From Stenomitos frigidus ULC18 (GTDB lineage: Bacteria; Cyanobacteriota; Cyanobacteriia; Leptolyngbyales; Leptolyngbyaceae), in contig NZ_PVWK01000049.1 of NCBI RefSeq assembly GCF_003003795.1, forward strand, positions 1 to 42,472: 42,472 bases of DNA, written 5' to 3'. A program made the position numbers and the translations under genes. Under the pieces are notes generated by a model. That model was not told where the DNA came from. It saw only the letters and a program-made list of their open reading frames with translations, and searched no databases. Shown piece after piece: positions 1-7,073 of the stretch (position 1 is its first letter; each line of letters starts with the position of its first letter).

Positions 1-152
1 AACGATTTCGGTTTCCCTCGAAATTGGCTCATTCATGAACCGTTACATACCTGAGCTTTGTAACCCTCAGCTACTTAGTTAAAGCCCAGCGACAGTGGCA
101 GCGAAGGCGGCAGGCACAAGCGCTTGACATCTGGGCTGAAACCTTAAGTTGA
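1..152 (+). pseudogene. Possible broken or frameshifted gene tail at window edge
   Basis: Frame 1 is open from the window edge to a TGA at 52-54 and ends in the residues NWLIHEPLHT. Frame 3 is open after a TGA at 36-38 and reads through a hydrophobic stretch into a Q/R-rich tail ending in ALDIWAETLS, with a TGA at 150-152. It has no start codon of its own. The two frames could be one gene with an indel near position 48, or frame 1 could be an intact gene end with the rest being chance. I do not recognise the protein. The call rests only on the coding look of the second segment. Confidence 0.22.
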
Positions 153-510
153 CACCAATGGGCAATGCCATGCCCCTACAGAGTGGCAGATTTGCAGATT
201 ATTTAATTTACGTTCCTTAGGCTCGTGGATTCAATAAAATCGACAAATTGTTTGCAGGTAGGGGCGCACGGCCGTGCGCCCCTAAGGGAAACGTCGGAGT
301 GATTAAATTCGTGTTCCTTAGAGAGGAAGGCCGTTCCATCCTTCAGTACTGATGTGATCTTTAAGGCACTATTTAGCAACGAGTCGTCAGTCTATCGCAA
401 CGCTGAAGCGACCGACACTTCGCCGTGATCAGTACCGAATCAGTTGCTGACCGCTGAGAGCTTCCAAAAAACATGCGCTTATTTTTAACCAACCCTCAAC
501 ACCAGGTTGC
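153..510. other. Spacer with palindromic repeat, no gene seen
   Basis: No convincing reading frame on either strand. The stretch holds a 26-bp perfect palindrome (259-284), a degraded relative of the same repeat around 162-180 (gggcaatgccatgcccctac), and two imperfect copies of a block ending in gttccttag (203-220 and 303-321) that flank the palindrome. Confidence 0.5.
259..284. repeat. 26-bp perfect palindrome, interspersed repeat
   Basis: Positions 259-271 (taggggcgcacgg) are the exact reverse complement of 272-284, with no loop. It shares the outer taggg/cccta arms with the inverted repeat at 19226-19254, so it looks like one member of a dispersed intergenic palindrome family. GC-rich, and without a T-tract, so not a standard terminator. 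Confidence 0.8.
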
Positions 511-621
511 TTACTCTGCTGGCATGAAGTAGACCTGAAACAGCGCAACGATGCTAGCGATCGCAGTACAGAAGCCCAAGAGAAACGAAACACCGATAAA
601 AAGAGCTGTCATTGTCCGCAT
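511..621 (-). CDS. Possible 36-residue single-TM micro-protein
   Basis: An ATG at 619-621 opens a 36-codon frame ending TAA at 511-513. It starts MRTMTALFIGVSF, runs through an almost unbroken hydrophobic helix (residues 4-33) and ends in the polar MPAE. The composition fits a single-pass membrane peptide of the size of small thylakoid subunits, but it does not match any PsbX/Y/M, Psb30, PetL/M/N/G or PsaI/J/M/X sequence I can recall. A weak purine stretch (aagaga) lies about 10 nt upstream of the start. It is isolated in an otherwise gene-free spacer of almost 900 bp. It could be chance. Confidence 0.35.
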   Translation of the reverse strand: MRTMTALFIGVSFLLGFCTAIASIVALFQVYFMPAE

Positions 622-896
622 GAAATGAGTTTCTCTTAGAATCGCAGGTTGCCATTCTTTTTGGGGCAAGAACGCGTAAAAGCTTAATGAAGAGACCGTG
701 AATCTCTAGAGAGTCTTCAGTAAAAACCACTACAGCCCAATCAAAGCGGTCTTTTTAGCCCTAGCACTATTAGCCTTTCCTCACCTTCTGCCTCCTGCCC
801 CCCTGCCTCCTCCCGCTGTCTACCGCCGCCTCAATTCCTGGCAGCATCACGGGTGAAGCATGTAGGGTGTAGGAGAAGCGCGCTGCATCGTGAACT
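622..896. other. Spacer, pyrimidine-rich tract, no gene seen
   Basis: No gene recognised. Around 780-830 the plus strand is strongly C/T-rich (cctcctgcccccctgcctcc-like), resembling the polypyrimidine leaders at 29000-29081 and 30337-30363 elsewhere in this window. Confidence 0.4.
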
Positions 897-1577
897 ATGG
901 TTAGAAAAATTGGCTTTTGGCTATTGTGGCTTGGGTTTGTCACCTACGCTTTTTTTCTGGCTCCTCCCGATCGTCCCGATACTTTAGAGGTGATCAAGCA
1001 CCTTTCAACGGGGCAAATTGCAGGCATCAATCCGCTTATTGTGGCGCTCTTCAACATCATGGGCGTGATACCTGTCATTTATAGCTGCGTGTTGTTCATT
1101 GATGGAAGGATGCAAAAAATTCCGGCATGGCTGTTTGCAACAGCATCGTTTGCAGTGGGAGCATTTGCCATCGTGCCTTATTTAGCGCTACGGGAGCCAA
1201 ATGCATCGTTTGTCGGCAAGAAAACGTGGTTGCTCAAAATTCTGGATTCGCGTTGGTTAGGCTTGGTGCTGGCGATCGCGACACTAAGCCTACTACTCTA
1301 TGGCATCCGTCAAGGCGACTGGACGGACTTTGTGCAGCAGTGGCGATCGAGCCGTTTTATTCACGTGATGAGCCTGGATTTTTGCTTGCTGTCGCTGCTC
1401 TTTCCCGCACTGTTGAAGGATGATATGGCGCGACGAGGGCTGACCGATCAGCGCTTGTTTTGGGTGATTGCGTTACTGCCACTCATGGGCGCGATCGGCT
1501 ATCTAGCCTTACGCCCCTCGCTACCACAAACTGAAGGTGAAGTCCCGGCTCAGACCGATTACCGCACCTCGCCATAA
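897..1577 (+). CDS. Conserved integral membrane protein
   Basis: 226 residues with about five to six hydrophobic segments: residues 5-22, a pair around 43-67, 76-96, a helix near 118-136 and two after residue 155, ending in a short polar tail. I recognise no catalytic motif. The overall look (PYLALREPN after the third helix, then a long hydrophobic C-terminal half) is that of conserved cyanobacterial and plastid membrane proteins of unknown function. It stands alone: the next gene is convergent and separated from it by a 7-bp tandem repeat array. The ATG at 897 lacks a clear Shine-Dalgarno. Function not assigned. Confidence 0.75.
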   Translation: MVRKIGFWLLWLGFVTYAFFLAPPDRPDTLEVIKHLSTGQIAGINPLIVALFNIMGVIPVIYSCVLFIDGRMQKIPAWLFATASFAVGAFAIVPYLALREPNASFVGKKTWLLKILDSRWLGLVLAIATLSLLLYGIRQGDWTDFVQQWRSSRFIHVMSLDFCLLSLLFPALLKDDMARRGLTDQRLFWVIALLPLMGAIGYLALRPSLPQTEGEVPAQTDYRTSP

Positions 1578-1588
1578 CATGACCGACC

Positions 1589-1630
1589 GCTGATAGCTGA
1601 TAGCTGATAGCTGATAGCTGATAGCTGACC
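1589..1630. repeat. 7-bp tandem repeat array (gctgata)n
   Basis: Five perfect head-to-tail copies of gctgata (1589-1623) followed by a variant gctgacc (1624-1630). It lies between two convergent genes, 12 bp after the stop of the upstream one. Same heptamer family as the arrays listed further on. Confidence 0.9.
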
Positions 1631-1649
1631 GCTTGTTCATTTCATAAAC

Positions 1650-3575
1650 CTACTTCACGGCATACTGCTGCAGATAATGCTCAAACTGCGCCTCAAGTTG
1701 GTCAGTCGTAAGGGAACGTGTCCAGTATTCTGTGACGGCATGACCAAACGCCCAGGCATTGCGATCGGGTGTCGTGGCGTTGTTCATTAACAGCGACCAT
1801 AAGGCCAGCAGGTCAAAATTGCGTGTGTTTGGCAAAGCGTCATTAAGTAACGTGAATAAGTCATATGCCATCTGAAGTTTGCCAAGCACCACTGGTAATT
1901 GCTCGACAGGAATTTGTTCTGCTAGAAGATATGCCAGTGTTGGTGATCCAGTCGTGAGAGTGGAAATGAACCGCAGCACGGGACTCTTGAGCAATGCCGT
2001 GAGCCCCTGTGTCGTAGTCATTTGAAACATGTAGTGGTCGATAATTTTGGCGGCAGCGATCGTGCGGGCATCCAGGTTCCGCAGAAACCGCGCGAGGCGC
2101 AGCTGCTTGGCAGGCGAGATCGTTTGGATCAGCCCTACCGATAGCTGTTCTGCACCCCAGGCCGCCCGACCAGTCTGCAAGTCGCCTGTGACGATCGGTA
2201 CCACTAAATTGCAAAAATCACCCAATAGTCCAGCGCGATATTCTGTTGCTTCCCGAATCGCAACTTCTTTGGGACGCTCGCCCCATTCCCAATCGTAGGG
2301 TGGTGCCCACTCGCGGATGGGCCGGAGGCGATCGACCTGAGTGACCACCGCGATCGCAGGCAAGTCCGACACATCCGATCGCGCTTCTGTGAGAAAATCC
2401 AGATCCATTTGCAGCGCTGGATCAAGCGCCGGGGTGACCAGCAGCAGCAAATCTGCCTGAGTGATATAAGCCAGCACTTGCTCTCGCAAGTCAGTCCGGT
2501 TTGCCTGCTCGTAACCAGGCGTATCCCAAAGCGTGAGTGTTTCGCCGCCAGCCGCTTGCCAATGATAATCCTGCACGCGATCGGTGCTTGGGAGCACATC
2601 TACTTCAGCACGGCGATCGACAAAGAGGGTATTGATCAGGCTACTCTTTCCGGCTCCCGTGCGTCCCACCAGCAGAATATTGATTGGCTTCTGCTCCAAC
2701 ACCTCAGCCGGTTCCACTTGAGACAGAATCTCGCGTAAGGTTTGAGTTTTCGCTTTGGGTAGGGCAGCCTTTGTAGACGACAGCTCTAACGCTGCTGGAG
2801 ACATTCCGCCATAAAGGGCGATCGCCTGTTTACCCAGATTCGTCAATGCCGCTTCCCGCAAAAGCTGACCCAGATTGACCAGCAATTCCTGTGTGGCGCG
2901 ATTGCTCGATCGCTGCGTTGCCGTTCTTGCCAGTGCCGCCACTGGGTTCAAAAGCCACTGTGCCCAGTTCCACGCCTGCAAAATCTTCCGTGCCGATGGT
3001 TCCAGCTTTTGGTAGATTTCATACGCTTGATACGCTTGCCCGATCGTCACCTGATTAAGTGCTGGCGACAGCTTTTGCATCCATTGATCCATGTCTTCTA
3101 CGGTGCCTCGCATCAGCGCATACGCCTGGGGCACATAGATTTGAAGCAAGGGACGCTGCACCTGTGGGTAATAGGCATGGGCAACTGCTTCGACCACCTG
3201 TTTGCACCGTGCCCAAAACTCAGCCCAGCCATCCCAGAGCGGTGGGTCAGTGCGCGCCTCTTCCAAAATCGTTTGTATGGCTGTCTCAGCCTGTTGCAGG
3301 GAGCTACCGATCGGCGCAGCTGTCACAGCTGTAGAGTCTGCCGCCTCCAATTCTTCTGTAACTTCAGCAACTACTGCTCGCACCTGTGCCAAGGCTGGTT
3401 GTGTCCATTTCACCAGCAACCAGCGCCAGATGACAAACATGATCACCACAACACCCCAGATCCAGCTAATGTCCCACTGTTGAATCTGAAACCCTGCTGC
3501 GATGACGAGAAAGCTGATGATACTAGCGATCGGCAACCCTAACGCCACCCACTGCCAAAGTTTTAAGCGCACCAT
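1650..3575 (-). CDS. Era/dynamin-like GTPase, membrane-anchored
   Basis: 641 residues. Two N-terminal hydrophobic helices (about 8-28 and 38-55) are followed by a helical region of about 240 residues and then a GTPase domain. That domain has a P-loop GRTGAGKS at 304-311, the G3 motif DTPG at 351-354 and a G4-type TQVD at 412-415 (TQxD rather than the common NKxD). The C-terminal 150 residues are helical. Domain order resembles the TrmE-Era-EngA-like GTPases (YfjP/YeeP or DUF697-like) widespread in cyanobacteria. Proposed role is GTP-driven work at a membrane, but the substrate is unknown. It is monocistronic. Confidence is high for a GTPase and low for the process. Confidence 0.88.
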   Translation of the reverse strand: MVRLKLWQWVALGLPIASIISFLVIAAGFQIQQWDISWIWGVVVIMFVIWRWLLVKWTQPALAQVRAVVAEVTEELEAADSTAVTAAPIGSSLQQAETAIQTILEEARTDPPLWDGWAEFWARCKQVVEAVAHAYYPQVQRPLLQIYVPQAYALMRGTVEDMDQWMQKLSPALNQVTIGQAYQAYEIYQKLEPSARKILQAWNWAQWLLNPVAALARTATQRSSNRATQELLVNLGQLLREAALTNLGKQAIALYGGMSPAALELSSTKAALPKAKTQTLREILSQVEPAEVLEQKPINILLVGRTGAGKSSLINTLFVDRRAEVDVLPSTDRVQDYHWQAAGGETLTLWDTPGYEQANRTDLREQVLAYITQADLLLLVTPALDPALQMDLDFLTEARSDVSDLPAIAVVTQVDRLRPIREWAPPYDWEWGERPKEVAIREATEYRAGLLGDFCNLVVPIVTGDLQTGRAAWGAEQLSVGLIQTISPAKQLRLARFLRNLDARTIAAAKIIDHYMFQMTTTQGLTALLKSPVLRFISTLTTGSPTLAYLLAEQIPVEQLPVVLGKLQMAYDLFTLLNDALPNTRNFDLLALWSLLMNNATTPDRNAWAFGHAVTEYWTRSLTTDQLEAQFEHYLQQYAVK

Positions 3576-3632
3576 GACTACCTTTTGAGCGCGTTCCCTT
3601 TAGTTTAGGCAATTGGGGGGAGGGGAAGGGGA

Positions 3633-3675
3633 GAGTTTTGAGTTTTGAGTTTTGAGTGAATGCTGACCGCTGACC
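3633..3675. repeat. 7-bp tandem repeats (gagtttt)3 and (gctgacc)2
   Basis: Three copies of gagtttt (3633-3653) plus a degenerate fourth, immediately followed by two copies of gctgacc (3662-3675). The second unit is the same word that ends the array at 1589-1630. The array abuts the stop codon of the small ORF at 3679. Confidence 0.85.
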
Positions 3676-3678
3676 CGA

Positions 3679-3837
3679 TCACTTCTGACTATTCTGTAAC
3701 TGGGCTTGCAGCGTGGACTGGAGGAGAGAGAGCGAGAGGGGTTGCATGGGTAGATAGCCAGAAATCACTGCTAGAGCAGTTGTAATGGCGATCGCATGCA
3801 GTACAGCACCACTTTTGTTTAACAAAGAACCAGACAT
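3679..3837 (-). CDS. Possible 52-residue micro-protein under CRP-type sites
   Basis: ATG at 3835-3837, TGA at 3679-3681. The product starts MSGSLLNKSGAVLHAIAI, has one hydrophobic helix (about residues 10-30) and ends in a Q-rich tail (LQAQLQNSQK). I recognise no family. Support for a real gene is indirect: it lies in a spacer where nothing else fits, it contains no rare-looking codons, and two CRP-like operators (3915-3930 and 3937-3952) lie 78-115 bp upstream of its start in a gap that can only serve a minus-strand promoter here. No strong Shine-Dalgarno is seen. Against it: short length and no known homologue. Confidence 0.4.
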   Translation of the reverse strand: MSGSLLNKSGAVLHAIAITTALAVISGYLPMQPLSLSLLQSTLQAQLQNSQK

Positions 3838-3914
3838 GACGACTTTGGAACATAGGTCTCTTTAGTTATGTCATCCTTCTCCAGTCGTAACCGTGATAAC
3901 AGAGGCTCAAAAAA

Positions 3915-3930
3915 CGTAATCAGTATCACA
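3915..3930. promoter_or_regulatory. CRP/SyCRP1-like site, degenerate copy
   Basis: On the minus strand this reads tgtgatactgattacg: a perfect left half (tgtga) with a degenerate right half (ttacg for tcaca). Its centre is 22 bp, about two helical turns, from that of the perfect site at 3937-3952, and the first eleven bases of the two sites differ at only one position. Confidence 0.45.
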
Positions 3931-3936
3931 TCAGGT

Positions 3937-3952
3937 TGTGATCAATATCACA
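3937..3952. promoter_or_regulatory. CRP/SyCRP1-like operator, perfect consensus
   Basis: tgtgatcaatatcaca matches the cAMP-receptor-protein consensus TGTGA-N6-TCACA at all ten defined bases. In cyanobacteria this word is bound by SyCRP1-type regulators (established for Synechocystis). It lies between the stop of the hydrolase gene (3977) and the start of the 52-codon ORF (3837), about 107 bp upstream of the latter, both reading leftward. Confidence 0.65.
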
Positions 3953-3976
3953 GGCACTGCATTATGGCTAACAGGG

Positions 3977-4975
3977 TCAAGCAATGTCATCCGCTAGAAG
4001 CCGTAAGGTCATTAGCATTGATGGCAAATCGGGTGAGAGCGATGGGCTCAAGTCGAGTTGTTTGGCGATCGTCTCAAACGCCTCTCCTTGCTGCAAGCGC
4101 TCACTGAAGGTCGTAATGGCGTTCCAGGTGAGGTTGCTTTCAGCGTAAGCTTTGGCAAGCGCGATCGGTAAGTCGGCATATTGATTACCCTCTAACTGCG
4201 TCATCATGTTGTGCGGAATGGCTAACTTGCGATTAAAGCAGTGATACCAACATTTCGGCTGAAACTTAAGTGCCGCCTGAAAGAGTTGCTGATGTTCTTC
4301 ACTATCAACCGCGCTATCACCCGCACTCGACACAATCAGCAGCGGAGCAGACGGTTGCACTTGAGCACGATCGAGGATTTGTTGTCCTAAATCCAGGAAC
4401 ACTCGTAGCGCTGGCATGTGAAACCCGCTATAGCCAAAGCCCACGACTCCAGGCTGCGTCTTCCATTCAAAATAGACATTCATGCGTTCGACCACCCAGT
4501 CTACTAGGGCATTGGTGCCGCTGAGATAGGGGGCAAACAGCAAACCGCGATCGACCTGCTGTGGATGCTCAAGTGCGAGCCATGCTGCGAGAGTACTACC
4601 ACCCGATAAACCACCCACCAATACGCGATCGCCAAGAGACTGAGCATTTTCCAGCCAGTTTTGCCCAAACTCCTGGTAAATGTGTGGATTCTCCGGCAAC
4701 GGCGGTGGGTTGTCATCATTCCAATCACCCGCCTGCCCGTGCCCTGGCATGAGTGGAATCAAGACGTTGTAGCCTGCCTGAAAAAACGCATCGCCAATGG
4801 CATCGAACTGGGCTGGCGCGGCTGTAAACCCGTGGAAAAAGACAACGACTTTGGGCGTTGCGTTGGGCTGCAGCAAAAAGCGAGAACGGCAGGCGTCGTC
4901 ACGCAGACCCAGAGCCTCTTCTCGTGCTCTTGTCTTCTTGATTAGTGCTGTTGTCACATCAGTATACGCTGTCAT
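3977..4975 (-). CDS. Alpha/beta hydrolase (esterase/lipase-like)
   Basis: 332 residues from the ATG at 4975, which has aggag 12 nt upstream (an in-frame ATG at 5029 would add 18 residues, but has no ribosome site). Alpha/beta-hydrolase features: the oxyanion-hole motif HGF at residues 48-50, PGHG near 77-80, and a nucleophile elbow GLSGG with the serine at 124. A candidate catalytic aspartate lies in the SSAGDSAVD segment and a histidine in the IPHN segment. No signal peptide, so probably cytoplasmic. The substrate cannot be read from sequence; the closest look is the monoglyceride lipase/carboxylesterase type. Single gene, divergent from the DUF4278 gene. Confidence 0.85.
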   Translation of the reverse strand: MTAYTDVTTALIKKTRAREEALGLRDDACRSRFLLQPNATPKVVVFFHGFTAAPAQFDAIGDAFFQAGYNVLIPLMPGHGQAGDWNDDNPPPLPENPHIYQEFGQNWLENAQSLGDRVLVGGLSGGSTLAAWLALEHPQQVDRGLLFAPYLSGTNALVDWVVERMNVYFEWKTQPGVVGFGYSGFHMPALRVFLDLGQQILDRAQVQPSAPLLIVSSAGDSAVDSEEHQQLFQAALKFQPKCWYHCFNRKLAIPHNMMTQLEGNQYADLPIALAKAYAESNLTWNAITTFSERLQQGEAFETIAKQLDLSPSLSPDLPSMLMTLRLLADDIA

Positions 4976-5186
4976 ATCGCCAACACTCTCCTGTAACGAT
5001 CCACGTTTGCTCAGCAATCTGAGGCTCATTTCACAGTTGTTTTAGCGCTAAGCGGCCCGTTTGTCCAACAGCATTGAGGCGGATTAGGAAAACTGGTCGA
5101 TCGCGCCGATGATCGCACAGACAACAGCAAACATAAAGCTTCATGCAACACTACATTGAGTGTGAGCCAAATCGATTTTGCAGACA

Positions 5187-5215
5187 TTGACGATTTCAGC
5201 TCAAAATTGTATGAT
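5187..5215 (+). promoter_or_regulatory. Strong sigma70-type promoter of the DUF4278 gene
   Basis: A -35 element ttgacg (5187-5192) and -10 element tatgat (5210-5215) are separated by exactly 17 bp; each matches consensus at five of six positions. Transcription would start near 5222 and give a leader of about 147 nt ahead of the ATG at 5369. Confidence 0.7.
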
Positions 5216-5368
5216 TAGATACAGAACAGTAAATCGTTCATCTTGCGTTCTGCCCTGGAATTAAACCTCACGATTCGAGAAGAGTCTTCCAGAAACAGAA
5301 ACCGGACGGAAGTAGGGAGTCATCCCGAAGGAACGCGCCTCTCGCAACACATCATCCAGGAGGCGAAT

Positions 5369-5869
5369 ATGAAACTCTCTTATCGTGGCGTTAACTACGA
5401 TTTCAATCCTTCTTCTCTACAAGCTCGTGGAGCAAAGTACCGTCTAGCTGAAGTGTCCAAGGCTAGAGCCTTGGGTGCCATTCTTACCTACCGTGGGTCT
5501 GCTTACGCAATTAAGCCCTCCACCCAAACGGTCTCTGCTAATGCGGGTGTGTCTGCTGGCACAGCGCTGACCTATCGTGGCCAGTCCTACACAGTGCAGC
5601 CGACGGCACAGGCTCTGCCACAAGCCACAGCGATTCAACCAGCAGCCGTGAACTCTGCCAAAGCGCCTGTTTTTTCCATCCAAGATCAAGCGCGGGCGTT
5701 GACGATGAATCATCATCGGGCAATGAAAAAACGTCAGCAGGTGATGCTGGTGCGCTCGGCGGCTGAAGTCGGCATGTCTTCTACAGCTAGCCACTGGGAA
5801 CGCCTTCAAGAAACGTTTAATCCAGTCTTTCAGGCAACGTACGATCGCAGTCACGTTGGTATGAGCTAG
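5369..5869 (+). CDS. DUF4278 domain protein with triplicated YRG motif
   Basis: 166 residues. The start is set by a perfect aggagg (5358-5363) five bases before the ATG; a longer upstream frame exists but its extra residues look like leader sequence. The N-terminal half has three copies of an LxYRGxxYxxxP unit (LSYRGVNYDFNP at 3-14, LTYRGSAYAIKP near 37-48, LTYRGQSYTVQP near 66-77), the hallmark of cyanobacterial DUF4278 proteins. A basic segment (HHRAMKKRQQVMLVRS) sits in the C-terminal half. Function unknown. The gene has its own near-consensus promoter and a strong terminator, so it is an independent and probably well-expressed unit, possibly stress-responsive (inference). Confidence 0.85.
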   Translation: MKLSYRGVNYDFNPSSLQARGAKYRLAEVSKARALGAILTYRGSAYAIKPSTQTVSANAGVSAGTALTYRGQSYTVQPTAQALPQATAIQPAAVNSAKAPVFSIQDQARALTMNHHRAMKKRQQVMLVRSAAEVGMSSTASHWERLQETFNPVFQATYDRSHVGMS

Positions 5870-5933
5870 TGCAAATATGCAAAGGCTGAACTAGTCTCAG
5901 TCTTTGCGTGTCTCCAAAAGAGTGTAACCAGGT

Positions 5934-5962
5934 AGCCGCTCCCGTTTCGGGGCGGCTTTTTT
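5934..5962 (+). terminator. Intrinsic terminator after the DUF4278 gene
   Basis: Stem agccgc/gcggct extended by cccg/cggg across a single bulged t, with a ttt loop and a run of six T (5957-5962). A classic rho-independent terminator, about 65 bp after the stop codon. Confidence 0.9.
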
Positions 5963-6166
5963 GTGCCTGAGTTTTTGCGTTTGAATTTTTGCGTCACAAA
6001 GAGGGAACCTTACTAGATAGAGTAGCGCCGTGTGGAACGATGAGCAAACGGCAACTGAGTGTCTACAGTTTCTCCTCCCTGTGAGATAAGTTGACGCTTA
6101 GAGATAAAGTAAGGCTCTCTTAACCTGGAAATAGGTCGATCGCTGAAGAAATAAACGATTTTCTGA

Positions 6167-6190
6167 GTGATGTCTGCATACAGACATCAC
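6167..6190. repeat. Perfect inverted repeat abutting a start codon
   Basis: gtgatgtctg (6167-6176), a 4-nt loop cata, and the exact reverse complement (6181-6190). It ends five bases before the ATG at 6196, where a ribosome site would be expected. It could be a repressor operator or an mRNA hairpin limiting translation; no T-run follows. Confidence 0.75.
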
Positions 6191-6195
6191 ATCTG

Positions 6196-6495
6196 ATGAA
6201 CCCGATCAAAAGCAAGATTCATCCGGTGAGAAGAATGCAATTGCCTCAATTTGATGCCGATCAAATCAAACGTGCCTCTGACCTCTTGCATGCCTGTGGC
6301 ATTGAGCCAACGGCTCAAACGATGCTGGCGTTGGTTGAGACAGCAGACGCTCACTACCCTGGCGATCCGACTGGCTTAGAGAAAGCTGCACAAGCATTGG
6401 TAGCGTTTTTTGAAGATTCAGCCAATACTAAGACCCAAAAGGAACCGCCTTGGCATCGGTTAAGGCACTGGGCATTCTCAATGCTGCGGCTTTAG
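6196..6495 (+). CDS. Hypothetical small protein, function unknown
   Basis: 99 residues from the first ATG. An in-frame ATG at 6235 (MQLPQFDADQ) has gagaag just upstream and may be the true start, giving 86 residues. The predicted fold is helical (FDADQIKRASDLLHACGIEP, then LEKAAQALVAFFED) with no membrane segment. The C-terminus is W/R-rich (PWHRLRHWAFSMLRL). I recognise no family. The feature of note is the perfect inverted repeat directly in front of the first ATG. The following gene starts about 100 bp downstream on the same strand. Confidence 0.55.
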   Translation: MNPIKSKIHPVRRMQLPQFDADQIKRASDLLHACGIEPTAQTMLALVETADAHYPGDPTGLEKAAQALVAFFEDSANTKTQKEPPWHRLRHWAFSMLRL

Positions 6496-6598
6496 AGTGT
6501 GCTGATTGGGCGATTCACGTTGAAAAAGCTGACTCCAGACAGATGCTGCATGAAATGATGAACTGCTAGTGTCTACTTAAATTTGGCTCTTTCCCCTT

Positions 6599-7066
6599 AT
6601 GTCTCTGGTTCAGCCTCGATCGCACCACCGCAAAGAGATTCTGCGGGTCGTGCTGGCAATCTCGATCATCACGGTTGGCATCATTCACTTCGCCAAGCCT
6701 GGACCGTTCGTTAAGATCATGCCACCGCAGTTACCTTATCCATTGGAACTCGTTTACATCAGCGGTTTCTTCGAGATTTTGGGTGGCCTTGGGCTACTCA
6801 TGCCGCTGGTTAGCGTCGCGGCAGCCTGGGGCTTGATTGCGCTCTTTATTGCGGTGTTTCCTGCCAATATCAATATGACGATCAACAATATTGAACTGGA
6901 AGGCGTTCCTCACAATCCGGCACTTTATTGGGCACGACTGCCGTTGCAAGCATTGCTTATCGCCTGGGCGTGGTGGTACACCCGCAATCCTAACGATCAA
7001 CCGGGTGCATCTGCTGTTGCGGCTAAAGTTGAAGCCATTGTGAACCGCAAACAGCGAAACGTATGA
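6599..7066 (+). CDS. DoxX-like membrane protein
   Basis: 155 residues with four hydrophobic helices after a basic N-terminus (RSHHRKEILR): about 15-30, 50-70, 74-90 and 112-130. The sequence IIHFAKPGPFVKIMPPQLPYP followed by SGFFEILGGLGLLMP is characteristic of small DoxX/SURF4-type inner-membrane proteins, including the glutamate-and-proline loop between helices 1 and 2. Homologues are linked with quinone-dependent oxidations and thiosulfate or sulfur-stress complexes, but most cyanobacterial copies are uncharacterised. It is transcribed toward the next gene, which is convergent with an 8-bp gap. Confidence 0.82.
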   Translation: MSLVQPRSHHRKEILRVVLAISIITVGIIHFAKPGPFVKIMPPQLPYPLELVYISGFFEILGGLGLLMPLVSVAAAWGLIALFIAVFPANINMTINNIELEGVPHNPALYWARLPLQALLIAWAWWYTRNPNDQPGASAVAAKVEAIVNRKQRNV

Positions 7067-7073
7067 TGGCGTT

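Noticed and set aside
3883-3900. Clear -10/-35 promoter between the CRP-like sites and the 52-codon ORF
   Set aside because: I could not place a convincing hexamer pair on the minus strand (best is ttatca), so no promoter is called, only the operators.
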